From positions 1 through 64,000 of the forward strand of contig JASANC010005218.1 of NCBI GenBank assembly GCA_030248135.1: a stretch of 64,000 bases of DNA, read 5' to 3'. The translations under genes and the position numbers were made by a program. Within the stretch, counting starts at the first letter, position 1. The number at the start of each line of letters is the position of its first letter. This document shows positions 25,101-36,526 of the stretch, one piece after another. Below the pieces are notes generated by a model. That model saw nothing but the letters and a program-made list of their open reading frames with translations. It did not search any database and was not told the DNA's origin. The stretch is from Theristus sp. LFF4_11. Taxonomy: Eukaryota > Nematoda > Chromadorea > Monhysterida > Xyalidae.

Positions 25101-28100
25101 CTCGACAACTCTTTTCAAGTCTCTGATGTGGTACACACGGATACAAGTACATAAAAGCTATATTTTTGCGTCGCGTTCGTTTTACTGAAAAGCGTAAAAA
25201 CTTATTTTTAATTGTCCTCTTCAGTTTAGTCTAAAATCACACCATGTGCGAAATTCTGTAAATTCTGTGCAAAAACACAAAAATCATAGCTTGCAAAACA
25301 TTGCTGCATGTAGCTTTATCATTGTTGCTAACTTACGCACAGCTGTGTACACACCAGCGACAAAAAGGTGTTGTCTTCCGATGATTTTCACCCTTTTATC
25401 AAACTCTAGTGGCAGGATAAACTGTCTGTCCCGTGAGTCGTTCGTTGCCTTTACCACAGAAGGAGACCTTGCGTTCCCCAATGCCTCTGCGATACACTTT
25501 GTCCTGGACAAACCAGTATCAGTGATCCGAAGTCTCAACGTTATTTTAGTGGTTTTAGTGGTCGCTAAATGCCCGAAATACGGTATGGCCGATTAAACAT
25601 GGCAGCTTTTTTCAGGGTTCAAGGAGCGCGCGAATTTTGAATGAAAGAAAAAAGATCTTCAGAAACCAAACTGCGTGCCTAATTTGACCAATTTTTGAAA
25701 ACCAATGGATTATCCGCGCTATTCTGTGCATTCTTTCTCCCTTGCACACATGATTGGGAATTATGTTGGCATTTTTGAAAAAGACAACTCCTAGTCTGCG
25801 ACTGATCCCGCCTTGATGGACTGCCTAATTCGGCCGTACTGTACTGCAAATGTTAAAGTTTCAATTGTCTACAAAGTACATGTGCAACCGAAATAATGAA
25901 TAAACGGCGCAAAAATATGGCTCTTATGTACTTGTATCCGTGTGTACCACATCAGAGACTTGAAAAGAGTTGTCGAGCCAAGTCTCTCACTGCTTACACA
26001 AAGCCATATTCCTCCTTTTATATGCGTCTCCCGCATTTTTAGATAATATTCTGACTTTTACATGAGCCCCGAAGGTTTCGCTAAATTCCACGGCCGATTC
26101 GCCCGAAATCGTCACGATTCAGTATGTAGAGGTGCTCACACAAGAAAACTAACCCAAAATCCGTGATCACCGCATTGAATTACCCTGGAAAAAACCGTTT
26201 TCCTGTTTTTCATTTCTGGACCGATTTCGCCAATTTCCACGGACGATTCGCCCGAAATCGTCACGATTCCGTATATAGAGTTGCTCACATAAAAAACTAA
26301 CCCAATGCCTCTGCGATACACTTTGTCCTGGACAAACCAGTATCAGGGATCCGAAGTCTGATCGTTATTTTAGTGGTTTTAGTGGTCGCTAAATGCCCGA
26401 AATACGGTATTACCGATGAAACGTGGCAGCTTTTTTCAGGGTTCAAGGAGCGCGCGAATTTTGAATGAAAGAAAAAAGATCTTCAGAAACCAAACTGAGT
26501 GCCTAATTTGACCAATTTTTGAAAACCAATGGATTATCCGCGCTATTCTGTGCATTCTTTCTCCCTTGCACACATGATTGGGAATTATGTTGGCATTTTT
26601 GAAAAAGACAACTCCTAGTCTGCGACTGATCCCGCCTTGATGGACTGCCTAATTCGGCCGTACTGTACTGCAAATGTTAAAGTTTCAATTGTCTACAAAG
26701 TACATGTGCAACCGAAATAATGAATAAACGGCGCAAAAATATGGCTCTTATGTACTTGTATCCGTGTGTACCACATCAGAGACTTGAAAAGAGTTGTCGA
26801 GCCAAGTCTCTCACTGCTTACACAAAGCCATATTCCTCCTTTTATATGCGTCTCCCGCATTTTTAGATAATATTCTGACTTTTACATGAGCCCCGAAGGT
26901 TTCGCTAAATTCCACGGCCGATTCGCCCGAAATCGTCACGATTCAGTATGTAGAGGTGCTCACACAAGAAAACTAACCCAAAATCCGTGATCAGCGCATT
27001 GAATTACCCTGGAAAAAACAGTTTTCCTGTTTTTCATTTCTGGACCGATTTCGCCAATTTCCACGGACGATTCGCCCGAAATCGTCACGATTCCGTATAT
27101 AGAGTTGCTCACATAAAAAACTAACCCAATGCCTCTGCGATACACTTTGTCCTGGACAAACCAGTATCAGTGATCCGAAGTCTGATCGTTATTTTAGTGG
27201 TTTTAGTGGTCGCTAAATGCCCGAAATACGGTATTACCGATGAAACATGGCAGCTTTTTTCAGGGTTCAAGGAGCGCGCGAATTTTGAATGAAAGAAAAA
27301 AGATCTTCAGAAACCAAACTGAGTGCCTAATTTGACCAATTTTTGAAAACCAATGGATTATCCGCGCTATTCTGTGCATTCTTTCTCCCTTGCACACATG
27401 ATTGGGAATTATGTTGGCATTTTTGAAAAAGACAACTCCTAGTCTGCGACTGATCCCGCCTTGATGGACTGCCTAATTCGGCCGTACTGTACTGCAAATG
27501 TTAAAGTTTCAATTGTCTACAAAGTACATGTGCAACCGAAATAATGAATAAACGGCGCAAAAATATGGCTCTTATGTACTTGTATCCGTGTGTACCACAT
27601 CAGAGACTTGAAAAGAGTTGTCGAGCCAAGTCTCTCACTGCTTACACAAAGCCATATTCCTCCTTTTATATGCGTCTCCCGCATTTTTAGATAATATTCT
27701 GACTTTTACATGAGCCCCGAAGGTTTCGCTAAATTCCACGGCCGATTCGCCCGAAATCGTCACGATTCAGTATGTAGAGGTGCTCACACAAGAAAACTAA
27801 CCCAAAATCCGTGATCACCGCATTGAATTACCCTGGAAAAAACCGTTTTCCTGTTTTTCATTTCTGGACCGATTTCGCCAATTTCCACGGACGATTCGCC
27901 CGAAATCGTCACGATTCCGTATATAGAGTTGCTCACATAAAAAACTAACCCAATGCCTCTGCGATACACTTTGTCCTGGACAAACCAGTATCAGTGATCC
28001 GAAGTCTGATCGTTATTTTAGTGGTTTTAGTGGTCGCTAAATGCCCGAAATACGGTATTACCGATGAAACATGGCAGCTTTTTTCAGGGTTCAAGGAGCG

Positions 28101-31100
28101 CGCGAATTTTGAATGAAAGAAAAAAGATCTTCAGAAACCAAACTGAGTGCCTAATTTGACCAATTTTTGAAAACCAATGGATTATCCGCGCTATTCTGTG
28201 CATTCTTTCTCCCTTGCACACATGATTGGGAATTATGTTGGCATTTTTGAAAAAGACAACTCCTAGTCTGCGACTGATCCCGCCTTGATGGACTGCCTAA
28301 TTCGGCCGTACTGTACTGCAAATGTTAAAGTTTCAATTGTCTACAAAGTACATGTGCAACCGAAATAATGAATAAACGGCGCAAAAATATGGCTCTTATG
28401 TACTTGTATCCGTGTGTACCACATCAGAGACTTGAAAAGAGTTGTCGAGCCAAGTCTCTCACTGCTTACACAAAGCCATATTCCTCCTTTTATATGCGTC
28501 TCCCGCATTTTTAGATAATATTCTGACTTTTACATGAGCCCCGAAGGTTTCGCTAAATTCCACGGCCGATTCGCCCGAAATCGTCACGATTCAGTATGTA
28601 GAGGTGCTCACACAAGAAAACTAACCCAAAATCCGTGATCAGCGCATTGAATTACCCTGGAAAAAACCGTTTTCCTGTTTTTCATTTCTGGACCGATTTC
28701 GCCAATTTCCACGGACGATTCGCCCGAAATCGTCACGATTCCGTATATAGAGTTGCTCACATAAAAAACTAACCCAAATTCCGTGATCAGTGCATTGAAT
28801 TACCATGGAAAACACCGTTTTCTTGTTGTTCATTTCTGGACTGATTTCGCCAATTTCCACGGCCGATTCGGCCGAAATCGTCACGATTCAGTATCTAGAG
28901 TTGCTCACATAAAAAACTAAACCAAAATCCGTGATCAGCGCATTGAATTACCCTGGAAAACACCGTTTTCTTGTTTTTCTTTTCTGGACCGATTTCGCCA
29001 ATTTCCACGGCCGATTCGGCCGAAATCGTCACGATTCAATGTCTAGAGTTGCTCACATAAAAAACTAACCCCCAAAATCCGTGATCAGCGCATTGAATTA
29101 CCCTGGAAAACACCGTTTTCTTGTTTTTCATTTCTGGACCGATTTCGCCAATTTCCACGGCCGATTCGGCCGAAATCGTCACGATTCAGTGTATAGAGTT
29201 GCTCACATAAAAAAACTAACCCAAAATCCGTAATCAGCGCATTGAATTACCTTGGAAAACTTCGCTTTCTTGTTTTTTCTTTTCTGGACCGATTTCGCCA
29301 ATTTCCACGGCCGATTCGGCCGAAATCATCACGATTCAGTGTCTAGAGTTGCTCAAATATAAAAACTAACCCAAAATCCGTGATCAGCGCATTGAATTAC
29401 CCTGGAAAACACCGTTTTCTTGTTTTTCATTTCTGGACCGATTTCGCCAATTTCCACGGCCGATTCGGCCGAAATCGTCACGATTCAGTGTATAGAGTTG
29501 CTCACATAAAAAAACTAACCCAAAATCCGTGATCAGCGCATTGAATTACACTGGAAAACTTCGTTTTCTTGTTTTTCATTTCTGGACCGATTTCGCCAAT
29601 TTCCACGGCCGATTCGGCCGAAATCGTCACGATTCAGTGTATAGAGTTACTCACATAAAAAAACTAACCCAAAATCCGTGATCAGCGCATTGAATTACCC
29701 TGGAAAACTTTGTTTTCTTGTTTTTCATTTCTGGACCGATTTCGCCAATTTCCACGGCCGATTCGGCCGAAATCGTCACGATTCAGTGTATAGAGTTGCT
29801 CACGTAAAAAAACTAAACCAAAATCCGTGATCAGCGCATTGAATTACCCTGGAAAACACCGTTTTCTTGTTTTTCTTTTCTGGACCGATTTCGCCAATTT
29901 CCACGGCCGATTCGGCCGAAATCGTCACGATTCAGTATCTAGAGATGCTCAGGGCAAAAAAATTAACTTAATTTTCAAAATCTCCGGATGGAATTACCCC
30001 AGGAAACAATTTTGTTCGACTGTGAAAATGCCGCAAGTAAAAATTGAAAGCGCGAACACATGTAACCAGGTCAAAACCTACGAACCTTTAAAAATGCCCA
30101 ATTTTTTACCCAAATAAAAGTTGGAGCAAAAAAGTAACTAGATTTTCAAAATCTGCAGATGAAATTACCCCAGGAAACTTTTTTATTCGGTTATGGAACA
30201 ACTTCAGACAAAAATTGAAAGGGCGAACACTTAAAACCCGGTGAAAACCCTGCGAACTTTTAAAAATGCCCAATTTTTTACCCAAAAACATGGTCTGGGC
30301 AAAAAATTAACCTAATTTTCAAAATTTCCGGGTGGAATTACCCCAGGAAACATTTTTGTTCGGCTATGAAAATGCCCCAGTTAAAAATTGAAAGGGCGAA
30401 CACATGTTGATTACATAGCTGAAAAAAAGGAGAAACAAGAATAAGTAACCAAGATTTCAGAATAGGTTTTTCGTGTCTACAACGGACGTAAAGAAGTCTG
30501 GTGGAATTTTCTCTTCGGCACAGTTAGCAACCACTGCAGGTCTCTTAGTGTGCACAGTAACAAGTTTCCAGCATGTATGTTCGTTGCGGTAGGACAACGC
30601 GTAAATTTTGAAAACCCGCGCAGGTCCATATTCAGCCATATAATGCGTGATGCGCTGTCCGCTCGCTGGCGCTCGCTCGCGCATCCGCATGATAGTTATT
30701 TCATCAGGAAGAGGTGGGTTGTGTTTGTGACATGCTAAAGTTTTCTTTTTTGAATAATTTCAGATGCGAGCAACCGAAACAATGTTACGTCAGGAGCAGT
30801 CGATCTGGAAACCGCATGACGAAAAGGTCGAAACAATTGAAATTCATTGTTGTTTATGAATCCACAAGTGAAGTAAACGTTTTTTACATTTGATCTAAAA
30901 ACCTGCAAAGACTGACTTCATGCATATGTCTTGCCTTGTATGTATATCTACGATGTAGTTGCAGCGTCATAGCATCGCTGTGATTTTTTGCGATCGTTTC
31001 GATGCGCCTCGATTTTCAATATCGATTGGGGGTTTCTCATTGATCAACAAACCGCTACTGGTCACCGTAAGTGCGAGAAATCTGCTGTTTCTATTTGTTT

Positions 31101-31277
31101 TTTTCTCAAATTATAACACTTCCGTCAGCTTATTTAAAAAAACTTCATGTTCAGTTGCTATCAATGGCAGCCACCTATCTGACGTTACTGCTGCAGTTCA
31201 AACAGCAAGTTGATTCGAGCCCGGACCTGACACCGGCGGTCAACGGGTCGAAACTGGGAAACAACACTGGTTTTTGA
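19198..31277 (+). CDS. Gustatory-receptor-like 7TM chemoreceptor (GR/LITE-1/GUR-3 type)
   Basis: Eight exons: 19198-19506, 20347-20496, 21063-21302, 21603-21757, 24585-24789, 30764-30826, 30965-31066, 31155-31277. All have GT/AG borders, phases close exactly, and the product is 448 aa, the usual GR size. The product is hydrophobic with about seven TM segments (roughly residues 56-77, 96-113, 154-177, 204-231, 286-307, 324-346, 401-423). The diagnostic family feature is the C-terminal TM7 signature: GGFSLINKPLL then TYLTLLLQF at residues 415-423, matching the TYhhhhhQF motif of insect GRs and nematode GUR-3/LITE-1/EGL-47. Family members are plasma-membrane receptors for tastants, light or peroxide; the ligand here is unknown. 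Exons 1-4 lie in the palindrome arm. Introns 4 and 5 are swollen by repeats (22.2-24.2 kb, 25.0-30.7 kb). The gene converges on the sugar transporter 362 bp downstream. Exon 6 is only 21 codons. Confidence 0.85.
20672..20932. mobile_element. MITE family 1, right-arm copy
   Basis: Same element as at 1183-1452, in intron 2 of the right receptor copy, in opposite orientation as expected for the palindrome. Ends are TTACCGTAAAGTCTTGC and AAGACTTTAGGGGTAA; the second end has drifted. Some interior bases are missing compared with the left-arm copy. Confidence 0.75.
21992..22065 (-). other. tRNA-like sequence (right arm)
   Basis: Mirror of the sequence at 58-128, with A-box-like and B-box-like motifs (GGGTTCGAACT on the plus strand). 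It lies in intron 4 of the receptor. Confidence 0.4.
22220..24177 (+). mobile_element. Satellite-carrying element, copy B (degenerate, intron 4 of the receptor)
   Basis: Same order as copy A but lacking the first approximately 110 bp and the 176-bp satellite. The head is 22,220-22,960, followed by diverged 148-bp units (about 23,060-23,230 and 23,570-23,900) interrupted by about 330 bp of unrelated sequence (23,235-23,560), then a diverged tail ending GGGCATGATTAT. Confidence 0.55.
25480..28775. repeat. 824-bp tandem repeat, four copies
   Basis: The phrase AATGCCTCTGCGATACACTT recurs at 824-bp steps (about 25,480; 26,305; 27,129; 27,953). Copies are nearly identical, with only scattered single-base changes (for example CACCGCATTG against CAGCGCATTG). 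Each unit holds a MITE family 3 copy plus the inverted 140-bp module. Confidence 0.9.
28775..29950. repeat. 148-bp satellite array
   Basis: About eight units, each with CCGATTTCGCCAATTTCCAC, GGCCGATTCGGCCGAAATCG and GATCAGCGCATTGAATTACC. The same satellite occurs at 15,770-16,500 and 23,060-23,900. Confidence 0.85.
29950..30410. repeat. About 176-bp satellite array
   Basis: Units marked by GGAATTACCCCAGGAAACA and TTTAAAAATGCCCAATTTTT. Also present at about 16,570-17,070. It always follows the 148-bp satellite. The shared GAATTACCC core hints at a common origin of the two satellites. Confidence 0.75.
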
Positions 31278-31639
31278 AATTTCTTGCTCAGAAAAATATT
31301 TCTGTTGCTTTTGTTGTTCGGTTCCATTGTGTACTGCACAGCAACAAGAGAAACGTGATACATACAATGTAGACTACATCTTGTGAAACGTGAAACACAC
31401 ATTGCAAACAGTGCTAGCCAGTCAGTCCACTCTTAACAAAAAAAACTGCATTGAAACAAAAGGTAAAGCGTTTTTTGTCTTATTTTCTTATCATCAACCT
31501 TACTGAAAGCTGACCGATAAAAAGACTCCAGCAATTCTAAGGCGCAATTGTGGGCGCGCAGATTCCAGCGAATGTGCTGTCTGGTACCTGGGTTTTGTTG
31601 GCTTTGACATCACAAAACGCTCGCTATATCCCAATAATG

Positions 31640-34600
31640 TCATGCGTCATCACCGTTCCATACGCTCACCGCCCCCGGATGTTTCTCGTCGATCACATCA
31701 GTCTCGTTATTATTATCGCAGTTCGACACATCATCACCCGCATCCGCGATCACATCAGCCTCCTCAGCCTCATCATCCTCATCATCAGCAGCTAGACTGC
31801 TTTTCGTCGCCGTCCACCGGACGCTGTTCCGTTCGACGCTGGCGCGTTTCGTCTCCGGCAACGCACGCCACAGCAGCAGCCAGGTGGCGGCGCCGAGCAG
31901 TGTCATCGGCACCAACGCATACGCGTCCAGTAGGAGTTGCAGAATGGGAAAGAGGAAGAGAATGCCGCCGGAGACGGTGAACGCCAGCACGAGCATCGCC
32001 GAGTACGCCGCTGGGCGCGCGCGATACGGCAGCAGGTCGGACAGCAACGTGACGCCCATCCAGTCGGGGCCGACGGCGCAGCCCCACGCGACGCCGGTGG
32101 CGCATGAAATGCGGCAAACACACACGTTTTTTGGCGTTTTTTGCTGTCCGGATCTCGCTTACTGGTTCTTTTTTTAAACATGAAGGTATCACCAGAGTCC
32201 GGCGTTGCTTGGTGTGGACGTCTGGAGCGCCCTAAGGGGTGTCGACCCACTTTGGTATTATTAATTTTTTGGGGTTCTGCATCTCAATGCTTGTGCAGAC
32301 GTAGTAAGGAAACTAGTTTCAATATTCATGTGACAATTCAAAATATCACTTAAATGAGTCGGCTCTGTTTAGCGGACTCGGATCACTTTGCCAATATTGA
32401 ATTCCCGCGTCACGCATGAAACTGCAAACATGCATACGCGCGCATTGAGTCTCGAGACCAACATAGAGACAATATGCCGTTTAACAATATTGCACGCGAA
32501 ACACAACGAGAAAGCGCTTGTGGTAGCTTCAACACATCTTTACATCTTTAAGAATGAGCGCGTCAAATTGCAACCAATCAACCGATCGCATGCTAGTGAT
32601 GTTTGCGCTCAACATCAGAAAGAAAAAAAACAGAAAAAATCATCAATATGAAAAGCGAAACATGGATAATAACAAACAACCCACCAACTGTACATAAGAC
32701 CGTCTTCAGCGAACTATTCGGCTCGAGCGAAATCTCGGCCATTGTCGTGATCGCCAAACCAACGACAGCCAGTGCGAGCCCGCCGAGCTGCAACGGCCGC
32801 CGACCAAGCCTGTCCACGAGCAGCACGGCGACGATGTTCAACGCGAACGGCGGCAACAGCACGAGGACAAGTGTCGCGAGCTGTGCGTGCGCAATGCCGA
32901 ACTGTTGGAAGAGACCGGTGGAGTAGTGGAGCACGATGTCGCCGCCGGATAAACAGCAGGACACGAGCGTCAGGGCGCACAGGAGAAACGGAATTCGCAA
33001 CTGGCGATTCCTGAGCAGTTCTTGGAGGCCTGAATGGTCGAGGAAGATGACCTCGAATTAGTAGATGTACTCCAAAACTGACATTACGAACGAATGATTT
33101 CAGGCAGTGTTTTAGCCTGGGCTAACCCAGAGAAACACACAGAACGCCGTCGAGTTGGCCGCCCATCGAGTTTTCTCTGTCATTAAGTGCCTATACACCC
33201 CTCAGCGGGGCTCGATCCCCCGAACGCACAGACAAGATATAGTCTAACGCGCTACCACCAAGGCCCCGAGGGTTACATTGAAAACGCCAATAAAAACTTT
33301 GTTGCCGTATTAGACTTTTAAACTTAGAAGGTGTGGGGTTTGGTGGTCTCTCCGGCAAAGGATCAAACCCAGCAGTCACCGCGTAGTTCAAACATGTACC
33401 ATCTCCTATTTTTGTATTGCCTTTTATTGACTACAGAATAAGTTTCGGTGTGAGGACACCCGGTCGCTGAACTTGCGCCAACAAAACTCCCGAGTTTTTA
33501 ACATTTTCCAGTTGTTTTGCAACCCGCCGCGGGAGCGGAGTTCCAAATTTCAAAAAAAACACAAAAACGACACGCATACCGATTCGCTGTTCGTGAACGA
33601 TCTGGTTCTCGCGAAGGCAATCCGCCTCGAGTCGGTCGACATCGGCTCGTTTACCATGGTAGAACCGCAAGGACTTCGAAAAGCCAACTGAATCGTTCGA
33701 TCGAATCAGGAGATCGTTCGGCGAATGTGGAAACCATCGAGTGAGACTGAGGTGAACGAACGCTGCGGTGGACGGCACCAGGAACAGAGTCGACCAGCAG
33801 CACGGCTGACCGGCCAGTTCCGGCAGTGCCAGAATCACCGCCAATATTCCCCAGGACCTGCACGCAATCCAGGATCGCTTTGTGTGTTTTTGTGTTGCTG
33901 TGCCTCCTCCGCTGAATTATCCACGGATTCAGAGTGTTTCGATAATTTAACGCGAGTGTACATGTAGCAGTGGTGTGCTGATCAAGTATGAGCGGGCGTG
34001 TTGATTTCACGACGAGATTTCCTATGTAAAATACCAGCACACCGGTGTTCGTAGTAATCCGGTAGTTTCTTTTTTGCCGTAACATTTGGCCAGAAAAACT
34101 CGCTTCTAGGTTTTTTTGCCAATCAGTCTTAATTGGGTTTCGGCTCAATCAGGTTCGGCTCAATCGGGCTCGGCTGAATCGTGCTTGTGTGAATCTGGTT
34201 AGAGGTACGTATCTAAATAGATACAAGCCCGATTGAGCCAAACCCGATTGAGCGGAGCCAGATTAAGACTGGCCCGATTGAAACTAACCAGATTGAGACT
34301 GGCCCAATTGAGGCCGGACCTAGATTGAGTCTGGCCAATATGAGACGGACCCTAGCTGAAATTATAACACCCTAATTGGTGCGCTAAATCTGTTTTCCAT
34401 ATGCAGATACATTCGATCAGACACGCTCTAACTTCTTTCGTGGGAGCTTTGCATTGTGTGAGACATAGTGACAGGTGCAAACAAACACAGCGCACACCAC
34501 CGACTTGGTGCCGATCGCCGCCGACGACGCCGTCAAACCGCGCCAGCGATCCGGCGTGCACTCGGCCAGATAGACGCTCGTGAACCACGAGAACACGCGA

Positions 34601-34989
34601 GCGCAGCCGGTGACGGCGCGAAACGCGAGGAACAACTGCAGTCAAATGTTGAGGGTGCATGGCAAAACAGACTATGAGGAATATACCGCAAATGCAGAGC
34701 TCAAAAGTGCAAAGTTGAAGCACCAGTTCAAAGTTGACTCATCATACTTGTTCTGAAGTTTTCATCATATTGAAAGCTCTGAAAAAGAAACTGATCTGCA
34801 GGTGACACCTCAAACGAGTTCATGACCACCGACAGGTACAGGCCGCAACTTGCGATCACCACTATAATGTTGGTCGTTATCATTGCCGTTGTACGTCGTG
34901 TGAACCATCGCGATGCGTACTCAACCAGATAGCACGACGCGATTGCGCCGACCGGGTAGGCGGCAGCTGAACTTGATTGATGGACTGAC

Positions 34990-35022
<33 letters not shown>

Positions 35023-35230
35023 TGAATTGAAGCAGCTCACCTGTGCAGGACCAGAAAACAGCGACTTGATAGCTGCCATCCATGCTGTCGTTGTAATGGG
35101 CGCTGTAAGAGCGATTAGCGAATTCTTTCAAAAACACTTCCAGTGGATTCATGATGGTCAAAAAGAAACCGGCGGAAAACCCAAGAGCACAATGCACCGC
35201 CGAAGTAATCGCCAATTTGAATGGAATCAT
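31640..35230 (-). CDS. SLC2/GLUT-like MFS sugar transporter
   Basis: Six minus-strand exons: 35230-35041, 34966-34809, 34635-34496, 33857-33580, 33029-32689, 32143-31640. Phases close to 536 aa, normal for a 12-TM SLC2 carrier in the plasma membrane. Seen: TM1 FKLAITSAVHCALGFSAGFF followed by an IMNPLEVFLKEF stretch like the GLUT N-terminus; the TM4/5-loop motif E-x6-R-G as ECTPDRWRG; SLRFYHGKRADVD after a degenerate PESPR-type site (FPHSPND); a YSTGLFQQFGI segment; DRLGRRPL in the TM8/9 loop; PETK after TM12. Degenerate points are LSGGD where GLUTs have QLSGIN and VGPDWM where they have GPxPIPW, so sugar specificity may be lost or altered. The tail after PETK is acidic (about 60 residues rich in D/E/N). 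The exon 3 donor and exon 6 acceptor are the weakest borders. Confidence 0.8.
33110..33272 (-). mobile_element. tRNA-derived SINE, second copy
   Basis: The minus-strand head 33,272-33,198 folds like a tRNA: acceptor CCCTCGG with CTGAGGG, a D-arm GGCCTTGGTGGTAGCGCG, an AGAC/GTCT anticodon stem, and T arm CGGGG/CCCCG around GATCGAG. The body matches the copy at 15,055. It lies in intron 4 of the sugar transporter gene. The anticodon loop is non-standard, so this is a SINE head rather than a working tRNA gene. Confidence 0.6.
34137..34345. repeat. Degenerate inverted repeat around GGCTCAATCGGG
   Basis: Repeats of GGCTCAATCGGGC on the left half are answered by GCCCGATTGAGCC on the right, around ACGTATCTAAATAGATACAA. 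It can form a long hairpin in intron 3 of the sugar transporter gene. Confidence 0.6.
34980..35030. repeat. Short TTGA microsatellite
   Basis: (TTGA)n in intron 1 of the sugar transporter gene, on the intron side of the exon 2 acceptor. Confidence 0.8.
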
Positions 35231-36238
35231 TTTTTATAGGAGAAATTATGGACTGTATTGCAGGAGAGGCGAGCTGTACACAACTGAAAAAAATCATTGA
35301 GAGAAATTGTAGAGTGGTTTTAGAAATGACAACATACTTTTCAGAACGATATCAGTAATAAAAAAAACCCACAAGACACTTGTTAGACGCATTTTTTTCA
35401 TTGTTTGCGTTCACATCTTTGATAATTTTAAAACATGTTTGTTCATCGAATTATTCTTCCTCAAGGAGTCCAAAGTTCCGCTGACCAACAAAAGATTATT
35501 ATGACGAAGGCACCACACGGTTGAAAGATGTTATGTAATATTTTTTCAGACAACAACTAAAAAAAGATGGACACGACACTTGACATCACGAAAAACGTTT
35601 TAAAAATGCAGTTTCTAGTCTAGCTGACAAAATTTTTTTTTGAGATTTGTCAAAAAAGTCGGTGAAAGCGCTGAAGCTTTTTTGACGAATCACCGTCAGC
35701 TTTGGCGAAAGTTCTGATGGAAGACTTGTAAAATCGAAAACGGCACATTGTACTTTCACTGGATAGATGGATAACATTATAGCGAGAAGCACTGTTTTTC
35801 AGAAACACCACATGTGATGTGGGCTTTTCCTGGAAAGTGAGCTTGCGCTATTAATTTAACGCCCCACTGCTTGCCGACAAAAAAAGCAGCTGCGGTGCGT
35901 CGATCACAAGTATACAGTGAATTGAAGGAATAAAATTTCTGTGAAAAGTTTTTTGTATCAAGTCTCTAACTTAACAGAGCCTTGAAATACAGCTCTGTTT
36001 GACATGGTAATGCTTGGAATGCAGCTCTGTACTTGTAACATGAAAAGTTTGCTGTTTGCGGTTTCACCAGGTTGTTGTTGTTGTCCTTTTTTACCGCCAG
36101 TACGGATGGGTGTCGCACCAACTTCGCGTCAGTCAGGCTGCACGGTGGCGACATTTGTCGACCGACCACCTTCAGAACGCGAAGGCTCGCAATCGGACGC
36201 TCGTGCAGTACAGCCGTTGCATCCGGCAGGTATGACCT
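35231..36238. other. Intergenic, upstream of the sugar transporter
   Basis: No supported exon. A 68-codon minus-strand frame at 35,586-35,792 starts with a hydrophobic MLLAIMLSIYPVKVQCA stretch but has no other support. Confidence 0.4.
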
Positions 36239-36459
36239 ATTTTTTCGAACCTGTCCGACTGAAATGACGTCATGTGCCGCAAAACATGCACTTGTCGTTC
36301 GCACAGCAAACCAGACTTTCCGTGTAGCCGATTTCTTCCCGTAAACAAATGGTGAATGTCGAATCAATCACACCAAACTGACATTTTAGTGCTGTGCTTT
36401 AGCAGAGACGGTCGTTTTTTAAGCTAATGACGTCATTTTAGTCCGGACACGTTTGAATA
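36239..36459. mobile_element. MITE family 4 (TTCAAACGTGTCC ends)
   Basis: About 220 bp. Ends carry (GA)AATGACGTCA next to GTCCGGACACGTTTGAA. It shares GTGTGACTGATTCGACATTC and the GGGAAGAAAT/CGGCTA interior with 57,844-58,046 and 60,238-60,460. Non-coding. Confidence 0.75.
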
Positions 36460-36526
36460 AATCAACAATACATGCATGCAGTGCCGCGCACCGTTGCCAT
36501 GCCCAGACAGAGCGTAGCCAGACAGG

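Larger units (their letters stand above)
25030..30692 (+). mobile_element. Satellite-carrying element, copy C (intron 5 of the receptor)
   Basis: 5.66 kb. It starts ATTATCTAAAAATGCGGGAG and ends with a CGCTCGCTCGCGCATCCGC stretch and ATGAT, as in copy A. The head is followed by an 824-bp unit repeated four times (about 25,480-28,775), eight 148-bp satellite units (28,775-29,950), about three 176-bp units (29,950-30,410) and the 290-bp tail. It carries a MITE family 3 copy inside the 824-bp unit. It fills nearly the whole intron between receptor exons 5 and 6. Confidence 0.65.

Noticed and set aside
25060..25150. Possible spliced-leader or snRNA gene in the 140-bp module
   Set aside because: There is a TATA-like box and a stem-loop, but no SL-like exon with donor, Sm site or proximal element that I can identify. 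Reported only as an unexplained module.
34734..34779. Candidate extra exon of the sugar transporter (acceptor TTTTTCAG then SFQYDENFRTSMMSQL)
   Set aside because: It runs to a stop in frame, and the exon 2 to exon 3 join (NSFE to LFLAFRAVTG) matches the GLUT TM3-4 region without it.
35586..35792. 68-aa minus-strand frame with hydrophobic start
   Set aside because: Signal-like N-terminus only; short, no splice or family support.
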